Below are positions 1 to 12,830 of a DNA stretch of 64,000 bases, piece by piece. Made by a program: the position numbers and the translations under genes. The stretch comes from Takifugu bimaculatus (Eukaryota; Chordata; Actinopteri; Tetraodontiformes; Tetraodontidae). How positions within the stretch are numbered: the stretch's first letter is position 1; every line of letters begins with the position of its first letter. Where the stretch lies: the NCBI GenBank assembly GCA_004026145.2, contig CP034995.1:2989734-3053733 (forward strand). The letters are read 5' to 3'. Under the pieces are notes generated by a model, which saw nothing but the letters and a program-made list of their open reading frames with translations, ran no database searches and was not told the origin of the DNA.

Positions 1-1775
1 CACCAGTCCCTCAGGAGCCCCCATTGAAGACCACATCCACAAGACAAGTGCGCTGAAATAAACAGATAGAAAATACAGCAAAACAAATTCAGAATCTCAT
101 CCAAATTTAGACCAAAATGTCATAAATGCATCCTGGGTGATTATCAAGATGTGACAAACTTGTCAGGCTTACCTGAGAGAGACTGTGGGAGGTTGGTGAG
201 AATGTAGAGAAGCTCCTGGTTGGGGGGACAATTTATAATGCAGGAGAGTTCAAAGGGGCATCAACTCAAAGAGATGATGATTGATAGCACAGGGACACGA
301 CCAGAGTTACTTATTACCGTAATTAAAAGGAAGCAAAATAAGTTCAATCGAATTTTATTTGGCACCGTTGCAGATGCCTTTTTTAGTGTGTATTTTATTA
401 TACTGCTCTCAGTCATGTTGACCTCTTTATCTAAATCAGGATGGAACAAACCACCATTCATCAAGAACAGCGATAACATAGCAGACAGAAAATTGATTTT
501 CTTTTTAAAATCATTGTTCTTTTGATCGAACATAAATCTACCGATATCAAGCCGTCTGACCAAATTATTTGAACCTCAAGGTCTTAGAAGAATAAATGAG
601 CTTGTAACTGATCTTGGCGTCTCCCCATCATTTTATATTGTTATTACTCAAACTAAAGTAAAACTGTTGGTGATGAAAGTTAATAACTCACAGACCCACT
701 TGTATTATCCACACTGTGTTTTTACTCATTCAAATACATACAGGGAAATTTAGATGGACGCCTGGAGGCAACACTCCTGTGACTGAGAAAACATCTCCTC
801 ATGCTGCATCCCAGTCCGGGAAGAGTGTTTTGAGGAAACCAATAAGAGGAAAACCTGGGAAATGATGGAGGTTTTCCCAGTGCTGGGAAATGATGGAGGA
901 GCGGAGGCCGGAGCTTTTTCAAAAATATGAAAATGGAAAAAGGTGGTGTGAATACATTTTTTGTTTTAGTATAATTTCTGTAGGAAGAAAAACATGACAA
1001 ACATTCTTTTCCAATGCTGTAAAAATGTGCATAATTATTTAATTTCAACATCTCATTACAATGTAAGTTAAACTTAAAGGACCATCGTACCTCAGAGTCG
1101 TCATGTGGTGCGTCATTCTCTCCAGGATGCTCGTTATGTTTTTGTAGTCTACTTATTATTTTGAAAGTAGGCTAATATAGCTAATATAGACATTTACAGC
1201 ATGTGTTGCCTTCATAATAAGGCTTATATAAGGCTTTTCATTTTTTGCGGCTCCAGACAGTTTTGTTTTTTTGGTCCAAAATGGCTATTTCAACATTTTG
1301 GGTTGCCGACCCCTGGCATAGTTAATAATTTCACTTTGTTCATAAATCACTTCTTATCATCATTTCCAGGAATTAATATAAAGTTTGTCTACTTCCTTCT
1401 TCAGAACAAAGTGATGCCTGATTCATAAAATGAATAAAAGTACAACATTGAGTAACCGCGGCAACAATATAAACCTGTTAAAACCCTTTAGGCAGAGCGG
1501 AGAAAGTGTAACGTTGTGGGGTCACATGTTTAAGGTGAAAAATAATCTATTTGAATAATAATCTAAAAAGTACTTCTTGTCCAATGCAGCGTGCAGTGGT
1601 CAGTGGAAGTTTTGGTCCTGCTGGATCCTTCCCAATATCAAGTTATTTCTTTAAATGTGGCATCACTTCCTCGCTGGCGGTTGCACTGAACTTTGTTAAA
1701 GAGAGGCAGGTTCATCACACGCTCAGAGCAGATCCCATCCCTGCTCCAACGTCTCTTCTGGGGGGGGGTCAGTTA
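1..1775. other. AT-rich intergenic stretch downstream of slc26a11
   Basis: No coding exon could be recognised on either strand. Open frames here are short and resemble no family I know. It probably contains the slc26a11 3' UTR next to the stop codon at 1776. A hAT-like repeat end lies at about 1225-1317, and a 15-base direct repeat (gggaaatgatggagg) occurs at about 858 and 886. A run of eight to nine G sits at about 1761. Confidence 0.6.
1225..1317 (-). mobile_element. Probable end of a hAT-type DNA transposon or MITE
   Basis: The block reads 'gcggctccagacag...ggtccaaaatggct...' and ends in 'gttgccgacccctg'. Its reverse complement begins CAGGGGTCGGCAAC, which is like the terminal inverted repeat of non-autonomous hAT elements dispersed in vertebrate genomes. 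I did not find the opposite terminus or a convincing 8-bp target duplication, so this is likely a truncated copy. Family naming is from memory and not checked. Confidence 0.55.
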
Positions 1776-4700
1776 TCATTGATTCTCCGACATCAGCTGC
1801 AGTGCTGCCTCCAGGCTGTCTGTGGATCTGAGGCCTTGTAGATCAGCCGCAAGCAGAACCTGCAGAACTGAGGGCTGGAGGTGTAAAAACGTGTGTCAGG
1901 TCAAGTCAATACAGGAAAGAACATTCACTTATCTATCTAGGACACCGACGCTGTGGTTTATATGCATTTTCATCCTTACAGTCACTTATTCCCTCAGGTT
2001 TAAGGTGCTTTACTGATGTTGAGATTAGGGGTGTTATTTGACCTCCTTTTCCACATCTTTATCCACGTCTGGCCATAACTTCAATAGAGGGTGAAACAGT
2101 GATGTCTGAAGGTCTCACCTGCAACCTGCAGAAGACCAGCTCCACCTCCCTCAGTTTGAACTGCCTCAGCAAGTCTTTGAGCTCGCTGATCACCGAGTAA
2201 TCTATGGTGCTGACATGGTGGCAGTCCAGCACCACTGACCGTGGAGAAGCCGCTGAAGGAGGGAGAGATTCAGGTATCCTGTGAATCCACACACATCACC
2301 ACTCAAATGCATATTCACAGCTTTACCCTGCAGAGCCTCAGTGTGGATGATGCGGCTGAGATGCTCTGTAGCAGGAAAACTGAGTCCACTGGCCAGTTCC
2401 ATCAGCAGTACACCATGATCAGACACCTGCAAACAAACACACACACGACTGTTTAGCAGTCACAACTTATACAATTGGCAATAATCTTATTATATTACAT
2501 CTTTGCTCAGTGTCACCTGCAAATTACGGCAGATTAAACCAGTTTATGGTTAGGATAAGCTTCACCATTAATGGAGAGTGGGCCATGTGTTTAAGCATTA
2601 GAATTGGCTTTTAATTAAAATGTTGCTGAAATCCTGACATGGAGCTTTGTTTGGTTTTTATCCTTGAATAACTTCCATTTATTTGTATTATTCTACTTTG
2701 TGCGATTCTGATGTTTGTTGGTATTGTTTTAATGAACAGGGCTTGTTGCATGTTTAATAATTACTGTTTGAGAACATAGAAACTTAAAAATAATTAAAAA
2801 GAACACAACACACAAGTATCTTTTGATTAATTTAAGTTATATATGACCAACTATGTAGCCTACACTCGTGTGCAGGCAGTAACCATATACAGAGATATAA
2901 GATTAGCTTTATCTTTGCTGGTATCATGATGAACTAATACCTTTATCTGTGGCCTGGCCACATTGTAAAGTAGTAGCACTCCAGATGTAGCTACTCCTCC
3001 TATGATGCCGTACTGAACCTGCCAGAAACTCAAGAGGAAAGTCACAGCGAAAGGCAGCAGGTCCAGCCCTGTGAGACACAAGTGAGCACCAACATCACAA
3101 CTAAATGAATCCTTAAATCTGGGACACACTGCAGAAAGAGTACTGACTGCGTATCCTCCATATCTTAGCGACAACGTGGAAATCCACCATTGGGGCAACT
3201 GCACAGATGATGACAGCAGCAAGAGAAGCTTTGGGGATGTAGTAGAATGCTGGCATGAGGAAGGCCAGAGAAAGCAACACAATGGCGCCTGCAAGACCGA
3301 GCAGACAAACCATGGAATTCATAAAAACACAAAGAAAATGATTAACTAAAGTACAACAACACCGGCCTGAATAATACAACAAAATCTGGCCTTTATCATC
3401 ATATCTATAAGAATTTTCCTTTAGACTCACTGGTGACGATCCCGCCAGCAGGAGTACACACGCCAGTCTGGGAGTTCACTGCTGTTCTGCATGTGAGGAG
3501 GTATACACATGTCATACATATGATATTGGAGCTGCCCCTCACACTTGCCTATTTCCTTGGATTAATACACAAAAAAAAACTGGAGCTAAATAATGATTTC
3601 GGTAAAAAGAACTGCACCTAAAAATTGGACTTAAAAATAAAATACAATGTATTGTGCTTGAATGATAAAATTAGACTGTGCCTAAAAAACAGGGTGTGTT
3701 TGTAGCCGCAGGTATGAACTCTAATCATGAAAACATGTAATACCGTAGATACATTTTCTTTTTGTATTTAATTCGGCGATTCCCACTAGAGGGAGCCCGA
3801 GTACCACTAACGGGACAGGACTGAAGGTAAACCTCTGAGAAATGAAAAATTAATGTTTGATGATGCAAACCATGGCCTTGGCCTGCATTCCCTAATGCCA
3901 CACTGACTACTATATAATGACAAACCTCCCAAAGCTGCCGGTGACAGGATAGGCGGAAACAAAGGAGCCCATTATGTTGGTCACGCCGATGGCCAGCAGC
4001 TCCTGATTGGCGTCAATTCTGTAGTTATTTTGACTGGCTAAGGAGGAAAAAAGTCATAAACATAACTAAACTGATCTAAGTAATTAAATGAGCCTTTCTG
4101 TAGTGATGACAAATGTCTGTACCATATAAAAAAGACCTTTAGAGGTTATCAAATCTGGTTCAAAGTAATAAACTGGTCAACTTCTAGACTTACCAAATGC
4201 TTTGGCTATAGCAATGCTCTCCAAGAGGCCCATAAAGGGAATAACAGCAAGTCCTTCTCCAAAGCCCTGAACAGAGCAGACATAACAACTGTGTCTTGAA
4301 AACAGGAAAGGATTTTTGGGAAGTTGATTCAAGGTCCAATTAAATATTCATATTCACTTCCCATGATATCTGTGACTACCCCTGTCAGCTAGAGCAGGAA
4401 TAAGCAACGAATAAGAGTGGATGAATAAAGGATTCAACCCTCTACTGGCCTCATTTAGCTTCTCACCTTCACAATATCCCCAAACGACACAATGGTACCG
4501 TTGGCTGTCGTGTCAGAGGTAGGCGGGGGCCTAAAAGGAGGGAGGCCTTGAGAAGTTTCCCCAGTCAGTGTAAACACATGGTGACCGTAAGCATCCCAGG
4601 AAAATGCTATTAAAGATGCAGCCACAACCACAAGAGCATTCCGCACTGGCCGAGAGAGACAAGAATCAGGACAGATTCAGGACAGGTTTTGGATCATCTC

Positions 4701-6276
4701 ATTTCTTCTGCATGCTTCGGACATATAGACTTAGTCCCACTCAGACAGATACTGACTGGTAGCAACAGTCCACACTAGTTTCCTGGAGACTCTCGTGTAT
4801 TTGGAGTCTGGGGAATCGCCAGGATCCACGGTCGCCTTCATGAACACCAGCAAAACCAGCAGAATGAGACAAAGTAGTCCCTAGTATCACATCACCGATC
4901 CTGGCTTCAGGGATTCTGTAGAAAGTGTAGTAAACCTCAAGGAAGAACTGACTGGGAATACCATGGAGCCCCAGAATGTTCTGAAATGAGAGCAGATTGA
5001 GGATGCAAACAGCCCGTGGAAAAATATACAACTGTATAGTTGCAAGAACAAAATGAGAATTGATACTTAAATATGACAAAATGTAGAAACATCGTAAATT
5101 AATGGACCTTTTCTTCTGCTACCTTTAGGCCATAACTACTCAACCATTTGCATGGTCAGTTATGTTCTATATACAGTTATATGCAGAATAAATCACCAAT
5201 TTCATTCATAAACTCTCTCCGTGTGTGTGTGTGTCTGTGTGTGTGTGCATTGAAAAACTGACCTTGATCTGCCCAAAACCTATGGTTACTGCAGCTGCAC
5301 AGGTAAAGCCTTTTATTACAGGGAAAGAGATAAAGTCCAACAGAAAACCTGCAGGAGACACAAAAATTTGCAGAGTCATGCCACAAGAGTTAAAACACCT
5401 GGATGTTTCAGATTCACACTCAGGAACTGTGTGTGGTTGGACGGAGGAAGTCATAACGGTGGTGGTGGGAAGTGGCTCGGCTGCATGCTCAATCAGGCCT
5501 CCCATTTGGTTCACGTTATATCACTGACACTTTCATGTCAATGATATAACGTCATATCATTTGTTGCAGAGCCAACGTTACATTGCCCTAAAACTTACAA
5601 AAATCACTAACCGTCGTCACAAGGTTCTCACGTGACTCCGACAGACCTGCTTCTTACCTAATCTGAGTAACGCCATGACGGCCTGGATGAGTCCACACAG
5701 AAGGCTGAGCAGCACAGCCCTGTGTGGCTGCCCTCCTACGACAGAGAAACACAGGAGGGACATGATGGCTGTCGGACCCAATGTGACATCTTTAGAGGTC
5801 CCCAGGAGGCTGTAGATGAATCCCCCCATGAAGGCAGAGTAGAGACCGTACTGTGGAAAAAATGACACAGTTAAAAGGGAAACATTACGTAACATTATCA
5901 TATTAACTGTGGTGCTGACTAATACTGTAGTTCTTGTCATTTCACTTGCATAGTTTACACACGACTATCTTTCAAAAAAATGCAGAGAGTTAAAAAAGGT
6001 GTATGTATGCAGAATAAAAATAAAAATAAATAAACCAATTAAAAATGGCAGAGAAAACACATTATTCACCTCCACAGGAAGACCAGCGACTTCAGCATAT
6101 GCCAGAGCTTGAGGTACTGTAGTCATCCCCACTGTTATGCCTGCGAGCAGGTCCATCTGAAGCCACCTAATGTTGTACCTGGGCAGCCAGGAGAGAATCG
6201 GCACCCAGGCCTTTAGGTTCCTTAAGGAGCAGCAGCCTCGGACGACCGCCATTCCTGCCAACAGCGGCTGGTCCAT
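1776..6276 (-). CDS. slc26a11: Sodium-independent sulfate anion transporter SLC26A11 (13 coding exons, one frame break)
   Basis: SLC26/SulP-family anion transporter: a multi-pass membrane domain followed by a cytosolic STAS domain. Exons, 5' to 3' on the minus strand: 6276-6070, 5850-5658, 5348-5263, 4980-4757, 4645-4467, 4266-4194, 4037-3926, 3486-3431, 3288-3148, 3068-2941, 2426-2327, 2252-2119, 1859-1776, all with GT-AG borders. Exon 2 carries the SulP-type stretch GTSKDVTLGPTAIMSLL. Later exons hold GLLESIAIAKAF and AYPVTGSFGR, and the STAS core VVLDCHHVSTIDYS is in the penultimate exon. The coding length is 1717 nt, i.e. 571 residues plus stop plus one surplus base; the human protein is 606 residues. 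The surplus base lies near 4878 in exon 4 (GDVILG then LLCLILLVLL in another frame). The start is the ATG before DQPLLAG. A non-coding 5' exon with a donor near 7142 is possible. The gene faces sgsh head to head, as in human. Confidence 0.93.
3783..3806 (+). repeat. Short dispersed element with a CTCF-like core, copy 1
   Basis: ccactagagggagcccgag continues into taccac and is nearly identical to a second copy at 31744 (one mismatch over about 22 bases). The first 14 bases match the CTCF core CCASYAGRKGGCRS at 13 of 14 positions. It lies in an slc26a11 intron. It may be the conserved part of a decayed mobile element. Confidence 0.45.
5221..5247 (+). repeat. (GT)n microsatellite, interrupted
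   Basis: GT dinucleotide repeat with one C interruption, in the slc26a11 intron just past the donor of coding exon 3. Confidence 0.9.
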
Positions 6277-7498
6277 TGTTTCCAGATGAGATCCAAAGGA
6301 AACCTGGACTGCAAGGTAAGAAAGATTAAATGACTGCAAACTAATGGGATGAAGTCCCGTTTAAATGTACAAATTTCGCATGTGTATGAGCAAGCTTGTT
6401 ATTTTAAAAGAAACAGAAAAAACCTCACTTACACAAATGATTAGGTTTCCTCCACTGTTAACTGTCACTCATTGTTAGCTTCTGGGTTCCTCCAGATTTG
6501 GTTTTGCATATGTCCTCATGGGACCAGCAATCAGTGGAATACGTAAATTAATCTCTCCATGTAAATGCATGTTGCTCCGGTTTTCTCCAGAAAATTAATC
6601 ACATATCTTCAGATGCAACCTGCAGATTTAGTGAAACAAACAGGAGGAAGAAAGTGAGTTGTTCATACCTGAGCACAGGCCTACTTCCGTGAACCTTAAA
6701 GTAATTTCAATCACATGATGATCTTATCCTGACAGGTTTTAAGACACTTGGGTCTGCCTAGTGATTTCTTTTTGACCACAGCTCTAATTTTTCACGCAAC
6801 TGCAAAAAGAACAATTAAGCTTCTGGTGAAAATGTTCTGGCCCATAATTTGTTTCCTGTGTATTATCTGTGATGATCCTCTAAAATCCACAGAATAATGC
6901 AATGTTGCATTGGTAAACTGCAAATCTCGAACACTAAAGCCAGCTAATCAACAGACACATTTTGTGGTTACAATCAGCGCAAATAACAAGAATAGATTAA
7001 CTATTAAAACAGCACTACAGAAAGAAAAAAAATGCAATGACATTGATTAGAATATCAGAATATAAAACTAAACAGATCATTATAAAGGTCAAAAAAGACA
7101 CAAATATAACCATATAAAACTAATAGGAAGAAATTCTTACCCAACCACTCTTCTCTGTGGCTATGTCCTGCATTGGCTGTGATTTTTAGTCCTTTTCAGA
7201 TGTTCCTTTTCCTAAAACCACTTCCTAAAAAATTTCTCCTCGCTAAGCAGGAATCAAGTTCCTGTTTTGCATTGTGTCATGTGATCATGTGTGGGCGGGG
7301 CTTCATTGTTTCCGGAAGTTAATGTCCTCTTATCTGAGAAGCCACGCTCGACTTCTATTTACTAGTTTTCCTTTTCGCTTCTGAAGAATAAATTTGTTTA
7401 TTAGACTGTTAACCCATGAAATGTTTTAAACTTGCAGCGTTTGAAATGCCGAAACTGATATTTTGACTAGCCGTGAAGCGAACCAAACTATTATCGTC
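6277..7498. promoter_or_regulatory. Divergent slc26a11/sgsh intergenic region
   Basis: The two start codons face away from each other with 1.2 kb between them, and no coding exon is visible inside. A GTAAG donor on the minus strand near 7142 could end a non-coding first exon of slc26a11. The GC-rich stretch around 7290-7330 (gggcggggctt) contains a GC box and is the most likely shared promoter core. The rest is AT-rich. Confidence 0.55.
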
Positions 7499-9952
7499 AT
7501 GTTCTTCCCGTTATCATTTGTGATTTTCTCAAGCTGCATCTGGGAGTCAGATACAAGAAATGTCCTCCTGATAATTGGTTAGTGAACTTTTACTTCTATG
7601 CGATGATTATTCATGACTATTCGTGAACTTTTTCATCTGACCTTAACTTGTCTGTTGTTACAAACATACAAGTCACTCTTAACAATGTCCTCTCGTTATG
7701 AACATCACTTCATCCAGCTGATGATGCAGGTTTTGAGACAGAGGTGTATAATAACTCCGTGGTTCATACTCCCCACCTGCGCGCTCTGGCTCAGCGTAGT
7801 TTGGTGTTCAACAACGCATTCACATCTGTCAGCAGCTGCTCCCCCAGCCGCTCCGCCATCCTGACCGGGCTGCCGCAGGTAGCACAACTGTCTCTGTGTG
7901 TGGGTGCTGTTTGCATCTAACCTGTGTGATTCAAGGTTGTCTGGTCTGCCTTTTAGCACCAGAATGGCATGTACGGCCTTCATCAGGGTGTTCACAACTT
8001 CAACTCATTTGACGGAGTGCAAAGTCTGCCGTTGCTCCTGAGCAAAGCTAATGTACACACAGGTAAATAAGGATTTCGAGGGGTTTCTCGCCCAGACTCT
8101 TGGTTTTGATGAATTCTCCTTGATTTTATTTTTGCTCAGGCATCATTGGGAAGAAGCACGTGGGTCCCGGCTCTGTGTATCCTTTTGATTTTGCATACAC
8201 AGAGGAGAATGGCTCGGTCCTCCAGGTGGGACGGAACATCACCCGCATCAAACTCCTGGTCCGCAAATTCTTCCAAGCTCATAAAGAGGATAAAGTCAAT
8301 TCACAAGAAGAGGAGAGGCCTTTCTTTCTCTATGTAGCCTTTCATGACACCCATCGATGTGGACACTCGCAGCCCCAGTATGGAGCATTCTGTGAGAAGT
8401 TTGGAAATGGTGAAAAGGGTATGGGAAGAATACCTGACTGGAAACCAGTGTATTACACTCCAGACCAAGTAAAGGTAGCTGACTTATCAATGCTTCTCTG
8501 TCTTTCCCACATTCCAATAGCAATGCTAACCCCAAAAAGACAGATTATTCTCGCTGTGTTTCAGCTACAGTCAAACAGATTTGATCCAAACAATGTTCAT
8601 TTGCTACTTCAGGTTCCTCCATTCGCACCAGACACACCTGTAACACGGGCTGACTTGGCGGCGCAGTACACCACGGTCAGCAGGCTGGATCAGGGTGTGT
8701 AGCAACATGTTGTTGTGAGAAGAGTTAAGACAAGACATGACGTGTTTGGGTACCTCTGCAGGTATCGGCTTGGTTCTTCAGGAGCTCCGGGAGGCCGGTT
8801 ATGAGAACGACACTCTGGTCATCTACAGCTCAGACAATGGAATCCCCTTCCCAAATGGCAGAACCAACCTGTACCACTCTGGGACGGCAGAGCCGATGAT
8901 GGTGTCGTCTCCAGAGCACAGGAAACGATGGGGAGAAACCAGCCAGGCCTATGTAACTCTTCTCGGTATGCTAGAAAGGAGAAATTAGAAAAAAAAGATT
9001 TTTAAATAAAAGCTGTGGACATAGTATAGATCTAAGGTTTACGCATGTCTGACTACTCCACTGAATGACAAGGACAATTAATGCATTCTTTATGATGAAC
9101 TTATTGGCATCTCGTCCTCTGTGTCTCCAGACATCACTCCAACCATTCTGGACTGGTTCTCTGTTCCTTACCCATCCTACAGCCTCCCGGGGAACCCCCG
9201 CACTCCTGTTCACCTCACCGGTCGCTCCTTGTTGACTGTTTTGTCAGCTGAGCCCAGAAACTGGGACACCGTGTACGCCAGCCAGTCCCTGCATGAGGTC
9301 CGCAAGCCACTGTCAGACCCAACGTCCCAGCAAGAACTTGAACAGAAGGCCCTGACTGCTTCTCTGTCCCTGTTGATTTCAGGTAACCATGTACTACCCG
9401 ACCCGCTCCGTCCACCAGGGGGTGTACCACCTGCTCCATAACATGCACTACCGCATGCCCTTCCCCATTGACCAGGACCTGTACGTGTCCCCCACCTTCC
9501 AGGACCTGCTGAACCGCACCAGGCGACAGGAGCCCACGCACTGGTTCAAGAGTCTGGAGCAGTATTACTACAGAGAGCGCTGGGAGCTGTACGACTCCAG
9601 GTGCGTCACCCCTCAGGAGTAGCTACTGTACATCTGATCACTCAGACCTTTGCTATATTTCAGTCTTTCCCAAGTGGGTAAATGTCGATTTGATATTTAT
9701 TTAATCATGTTTGGAGTTTTTCTGTTGGCTGACGTAAAATCAAAACCCCACGTGCTTCATCAACTCAGGACCGACCCGCTGGAGACGGTGAACCTGGCGT
9801 CAGACCCGTCCTACAGCACGGTGCTGGAGAACCTGAGGCAGAGTCTGCAGAAGTGGCAATGGGAGACCGGGGACCCCTGGGTCTGTGGGCCAGACTATGT
9901 CCTGGAGGATAAACTGGAGCCACGCTGCAGACCCCTCTATAATGGACTCTAA
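7499..9952 (+). CDS. sgsh: N-sulfoglucosamine sulfohydrolase (heparan N-sulfatase, sulfamidase), 9 exons
   Basis: Lysosomal sulfatase that removes N-linked sulfate from glucosamine at the non-reducing end of heparan sulfate; the human defect causes Sanfilippo A disease. Exons: 7499-7577, 7718-7878, 7957-8062, 8140-8474, 8613-8694, 8762-8965, 9131-9297, 9383-9600, 9769-9952. The sum is 1536 nt, 511 residues and a stop, in frame throughout (human 502). A hydrophobic signal peptide covers about residues 1-17. The metal-binding DD is at 28-29. The sulfatase signature CSPSR starts at Cys67, the residue converted to formylglycine. Strongly conserved blocks include IIGKKHVG, HRCGHSQPQYG, SSDNGIPFP and KWQWET. 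A polyadenylation signal AATAAA lies at 10011-10016. No defect was seen. Confidence 0.97.
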
Positions 9953-11044
9953 TGGACCTAAACTCTTGATTGACTAGAGGCTTGCCTTCCTGTACACATC
10001 TGTCTTGTAGAATAAATTACATTTTAATATTTTATTTTTGTGCATCAGTTCTGCTATCGGAGATAAGAAATGTATAAAGCTTTGAATGACCCTTCCTCTG
10101 ACCATCATTTCCTTTAAGGAAAGATTGTTCTTCCTGCTCTAAGATAATTTGCCCATCCAAGTCCGTCTTATCAGCGTCTTTATATTCAAGGTACATTTCA
10201 TATCCCCCAGATCGCCTCTTGCATCAGACCATGCTGTTATTGGCTGGTTTTGTTACTATCTAATTAAAAAAAATCTTTGGTTCCGTCAATCTCTGCCTAG
10301 GCCTCGTTCTGGGCTGATTTGACCATTACAGGAGTGACCTGTGAGGTCGCAAATCACTCAGGAAAGGGATTTTATTGATTTTCCAGTGCTTTACTTTGAA
10401 GTGAGACACATACAGCAATTAGGAACATTTGATTATTTCCTCACGTTTATCGACCTGACTGGTTTCTTTTAACTCTTGATCTCTCTATTTTCACTCCTTA
10501 AAACATTGATTCTGCTCTTTATTTAACCAGAGTCGGTGGCTTTTATCGTTTGACATCCATGCTGACATATGCCTCCCCACAATTTAAGTGAATCCCTTCA
10601 TTAAATCGAATGGTTTCACGATTAAACCGAATCACACACTGAACTGATCACTTGCATGTTTTTATGTTTACACTCTCTCGACTTTGACTTACAAATGGAC
10701 TGAAAATTGATCAAATGAACTGGCTCAGAGATTATGACAATGCCTGTTGTGGTTCCCTGATGATAATCCGATTTCACTTTTACCTCTCCACCAACGTCAG
10801 CAGGGCTGACGTCTATACGTTTGCAGCCCCCTCACACACTATATCACACGCGCACAGGATCATCCACCCACCTAAATTCTGATTTGACGAGCTTCTCGGG
10901 TCACAATAACGTCGAACAGTCGGTCTATATAAGCGGCAGAAAGTTTTCCCAACACGCAGTAAAACAGGAGATCACCTTGTAGCTGAGGAAACCCTCTCTG
11001 CGCCTCTTTACGTGGACAAAACAAGTTCCAATTCGGATCCGGGC
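9953..11044. other. sgsh 3' UTR and npb upstream region
   Basis: Starts with a short sgsh 3' UTR (AATAAA at 10011). The remainder is AT-rich with no recognisable exon. It ends in the npb promoter, with a TATA box at 10926 and an inferred 5' UTR from about 10955 to 11044. Confidence 0.6.
10926..10933 (+). promoter_or_regulatory. TATA box of npb
   Basis: TATATAAG lies about 119 bases before the npb start codon, so transcription would begin at about 10955-10960. A strong TATA box is rare among the genes in this window and fits a tightly regulated neuropeptide gene. Confidence 0.7.
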
Positions 11045-11654
11045 ATGGAGAGGTCAGTCAAGTTTGCCGTGGTGTGCGTCGCCATGTCTCTGCTCATCTC
11101 CTGCGATCAAGTCGAAGCCTGGTACAAGCAGTCCACCGGGCCCAGCTATTACTCAGTGGGTCGCGCCTCTGGATTGCTGTCCGGAATCAGGAGGTCGCCG
11201 TACGTCCGGAGGTCTGACTCCGAAGAGGCAGTGCTGGACAGCGAGGACGCACCGGGTAGCAACGTGATTCCGGACAGCAGGCAGATATCCATCCTCAAAA
11301 GCATGGTGAGCGCTGTTCTCTTCATATAAACTTGAATCCAGTGCATGTCCCTGTTTTAAGTCAAAACGAAACAGTGCGTAAAAGCTGTTACTGCTTTAAA
11401 TTTAACGAGCACAATTTCACAAACAGATCCCAAATGAACTCCAGAACAATTAAAATCAGTCCTAATTGAAGGTACGTTTCTAGCAGGATTTAAACTTGTG
11501 TCGTCACGGATGTGATCTTCTGCAGGCCATCTGCGTAAAGGACATCTCCCCCAACCTGAAGAGCTGCGAGCTGCTGCGGGACGGGACGGGCACCTTCCAG
11601 TGCAAGGCGGACGTCTTCCTCACCCTGGACTCTCTGGACTGTCTGTCCGCATGA
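11045..11654 (+). CDS. npb: Neuropeptide B precursor (2 exons)
   Basis: Secreted neuropeptide precursor; in mammals NPB signals through NPBWR1/NPBWR2 and affects feeding, pain and neuroendocrine control. Exons 11045-11305 and 11526-11654, phase 0 junction, 129 residues (human 125). A 25-residue signal peptide ends before Trp26, and the mature peptide begins WYKQSTGPSYYSVGRASG. A dibasic RR at the end of the 24-25 residue core and a second RR three residues later (after SPYV) mirror mammalian NPB, which yields short and long forms. The C-terminal part encoded by exon 2 keeps the paired cysteines typical of the NPB/NPW precursors (ICVK, SCELL, FQCK, DCLSA). The ATG chosen is the first one followed by the signal sequence. 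Synteny with pcyt2 and sirt7 supports NPB rather than NPW. Confidence 0.95.
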
Positions 11655-12579
11655 GTCCCGCCGACCCTGCGGAGGCAGACCACCGCATCCCGGGGCTCTT
11701 CTCTGGAAACTTAGGATGAAGGTTGGAGGGATGGAGGGCCCGTCAGGAGGGGGGGATGGACCGCTGCAGACCCTGAATGTTCCACCGTAAAAGTGCAAAT
11801 TTTGTTCCGTTTTGGTTTTGCTGACAGATATTTAAAAAAAAAAAAAAAAAGTATGACTGGTGTGATGAGAAGCAATTGTTGCCGTTTCACCCCACGTGTA
11901 TCCCGCCCCACCCCTCACGACGTGTATATGTCCAATAGTTGTGCAATTATCAAGAAAGTGCTTTTATTTATTTATCTATTAAAATGAACAAACGCCATTG
12001 TGTTGCTTAAATGTATATTGAATACTCAAATGTGGGTAATGAAAGGCGATCATGACCAATACTGCCTTGATTTATTACTTTTCCATTTGCATTAAAACAA
12101 AACTTAAACACAATGTCAAAAAAAGACCATATTTGTCATATTTATTCTGTCCTCTGGGTTAAAAACAATCCAAAGTGCATTCTTTCTAGAAAAATATAAA
12201 GTGAAGAGGTAAAATGAAGAAACAGACCAAATCTAAAGCATGTAAATGACACAAATATTCCCAGAAACATCATCTTTGTCCTTCAGCATCCAAATCAAAC
12301 CACATTTGTCAGAGCCGTTTTAAGAGTCCGTGGAACCCTCAGAACGCAGCCCGATTAAAGCCTCCCGGTATCATCACCGAAGGCCCTGAACAGAGCGCCT
12401 GAAAGCGAGGAAGAGGCTCCATAAATGTAAACGAGTGGGCTTTTTTACCGAGGGTGGTGGATGTGACCAGACGACACGCAGTGATGGATGAGGGGAAAAC
12501 ACACGGTGGCATGCACGAGTGAACCCTGGGACAGGCAGGAAAAGACCAAACAGTAAATCCTAACACCCACTGTGGCCTG

Positions 12580-12624
<45 letters not shown>

Positions 12625-12830
12625 ACACACAAAGAGGAAAAGGAGGCATTTTAACTGCACGTGTATATAGCAAATTCAAGAGATTTTAGTTCGCAAAATT
12701 AAATACTAATGTCTACTTTTCAACACTTGAATTCTAAAATTAACATTTATTGGCTAAAACATTAAACATTCTTTCTTTTATATACATTTTCCCATTTTTC
12801 AAAGCAACACAGAGCAACGGAGGACGACCG
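11655..12830. other. Convergent npb and G-alpha 3' UTRs
   Basis: No coding exon seen. npb is read from the left (ATTAAA at 11978) and the G-alpha gene from the right; minus-strand AATAAA signals occur at 12746-12751 and 12141-12146. There is a 16-17 base A run near 11834 and a (CA)n tract at 12582-12622. Confidence 0.6.
12582..12622 (+). repeat. (CA)n microsatellite
   Basis: Uninterrupted CA dinucleotide repeat of about 41 bases downstream of the G-alpha stop codon. Confidence 0.95.
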
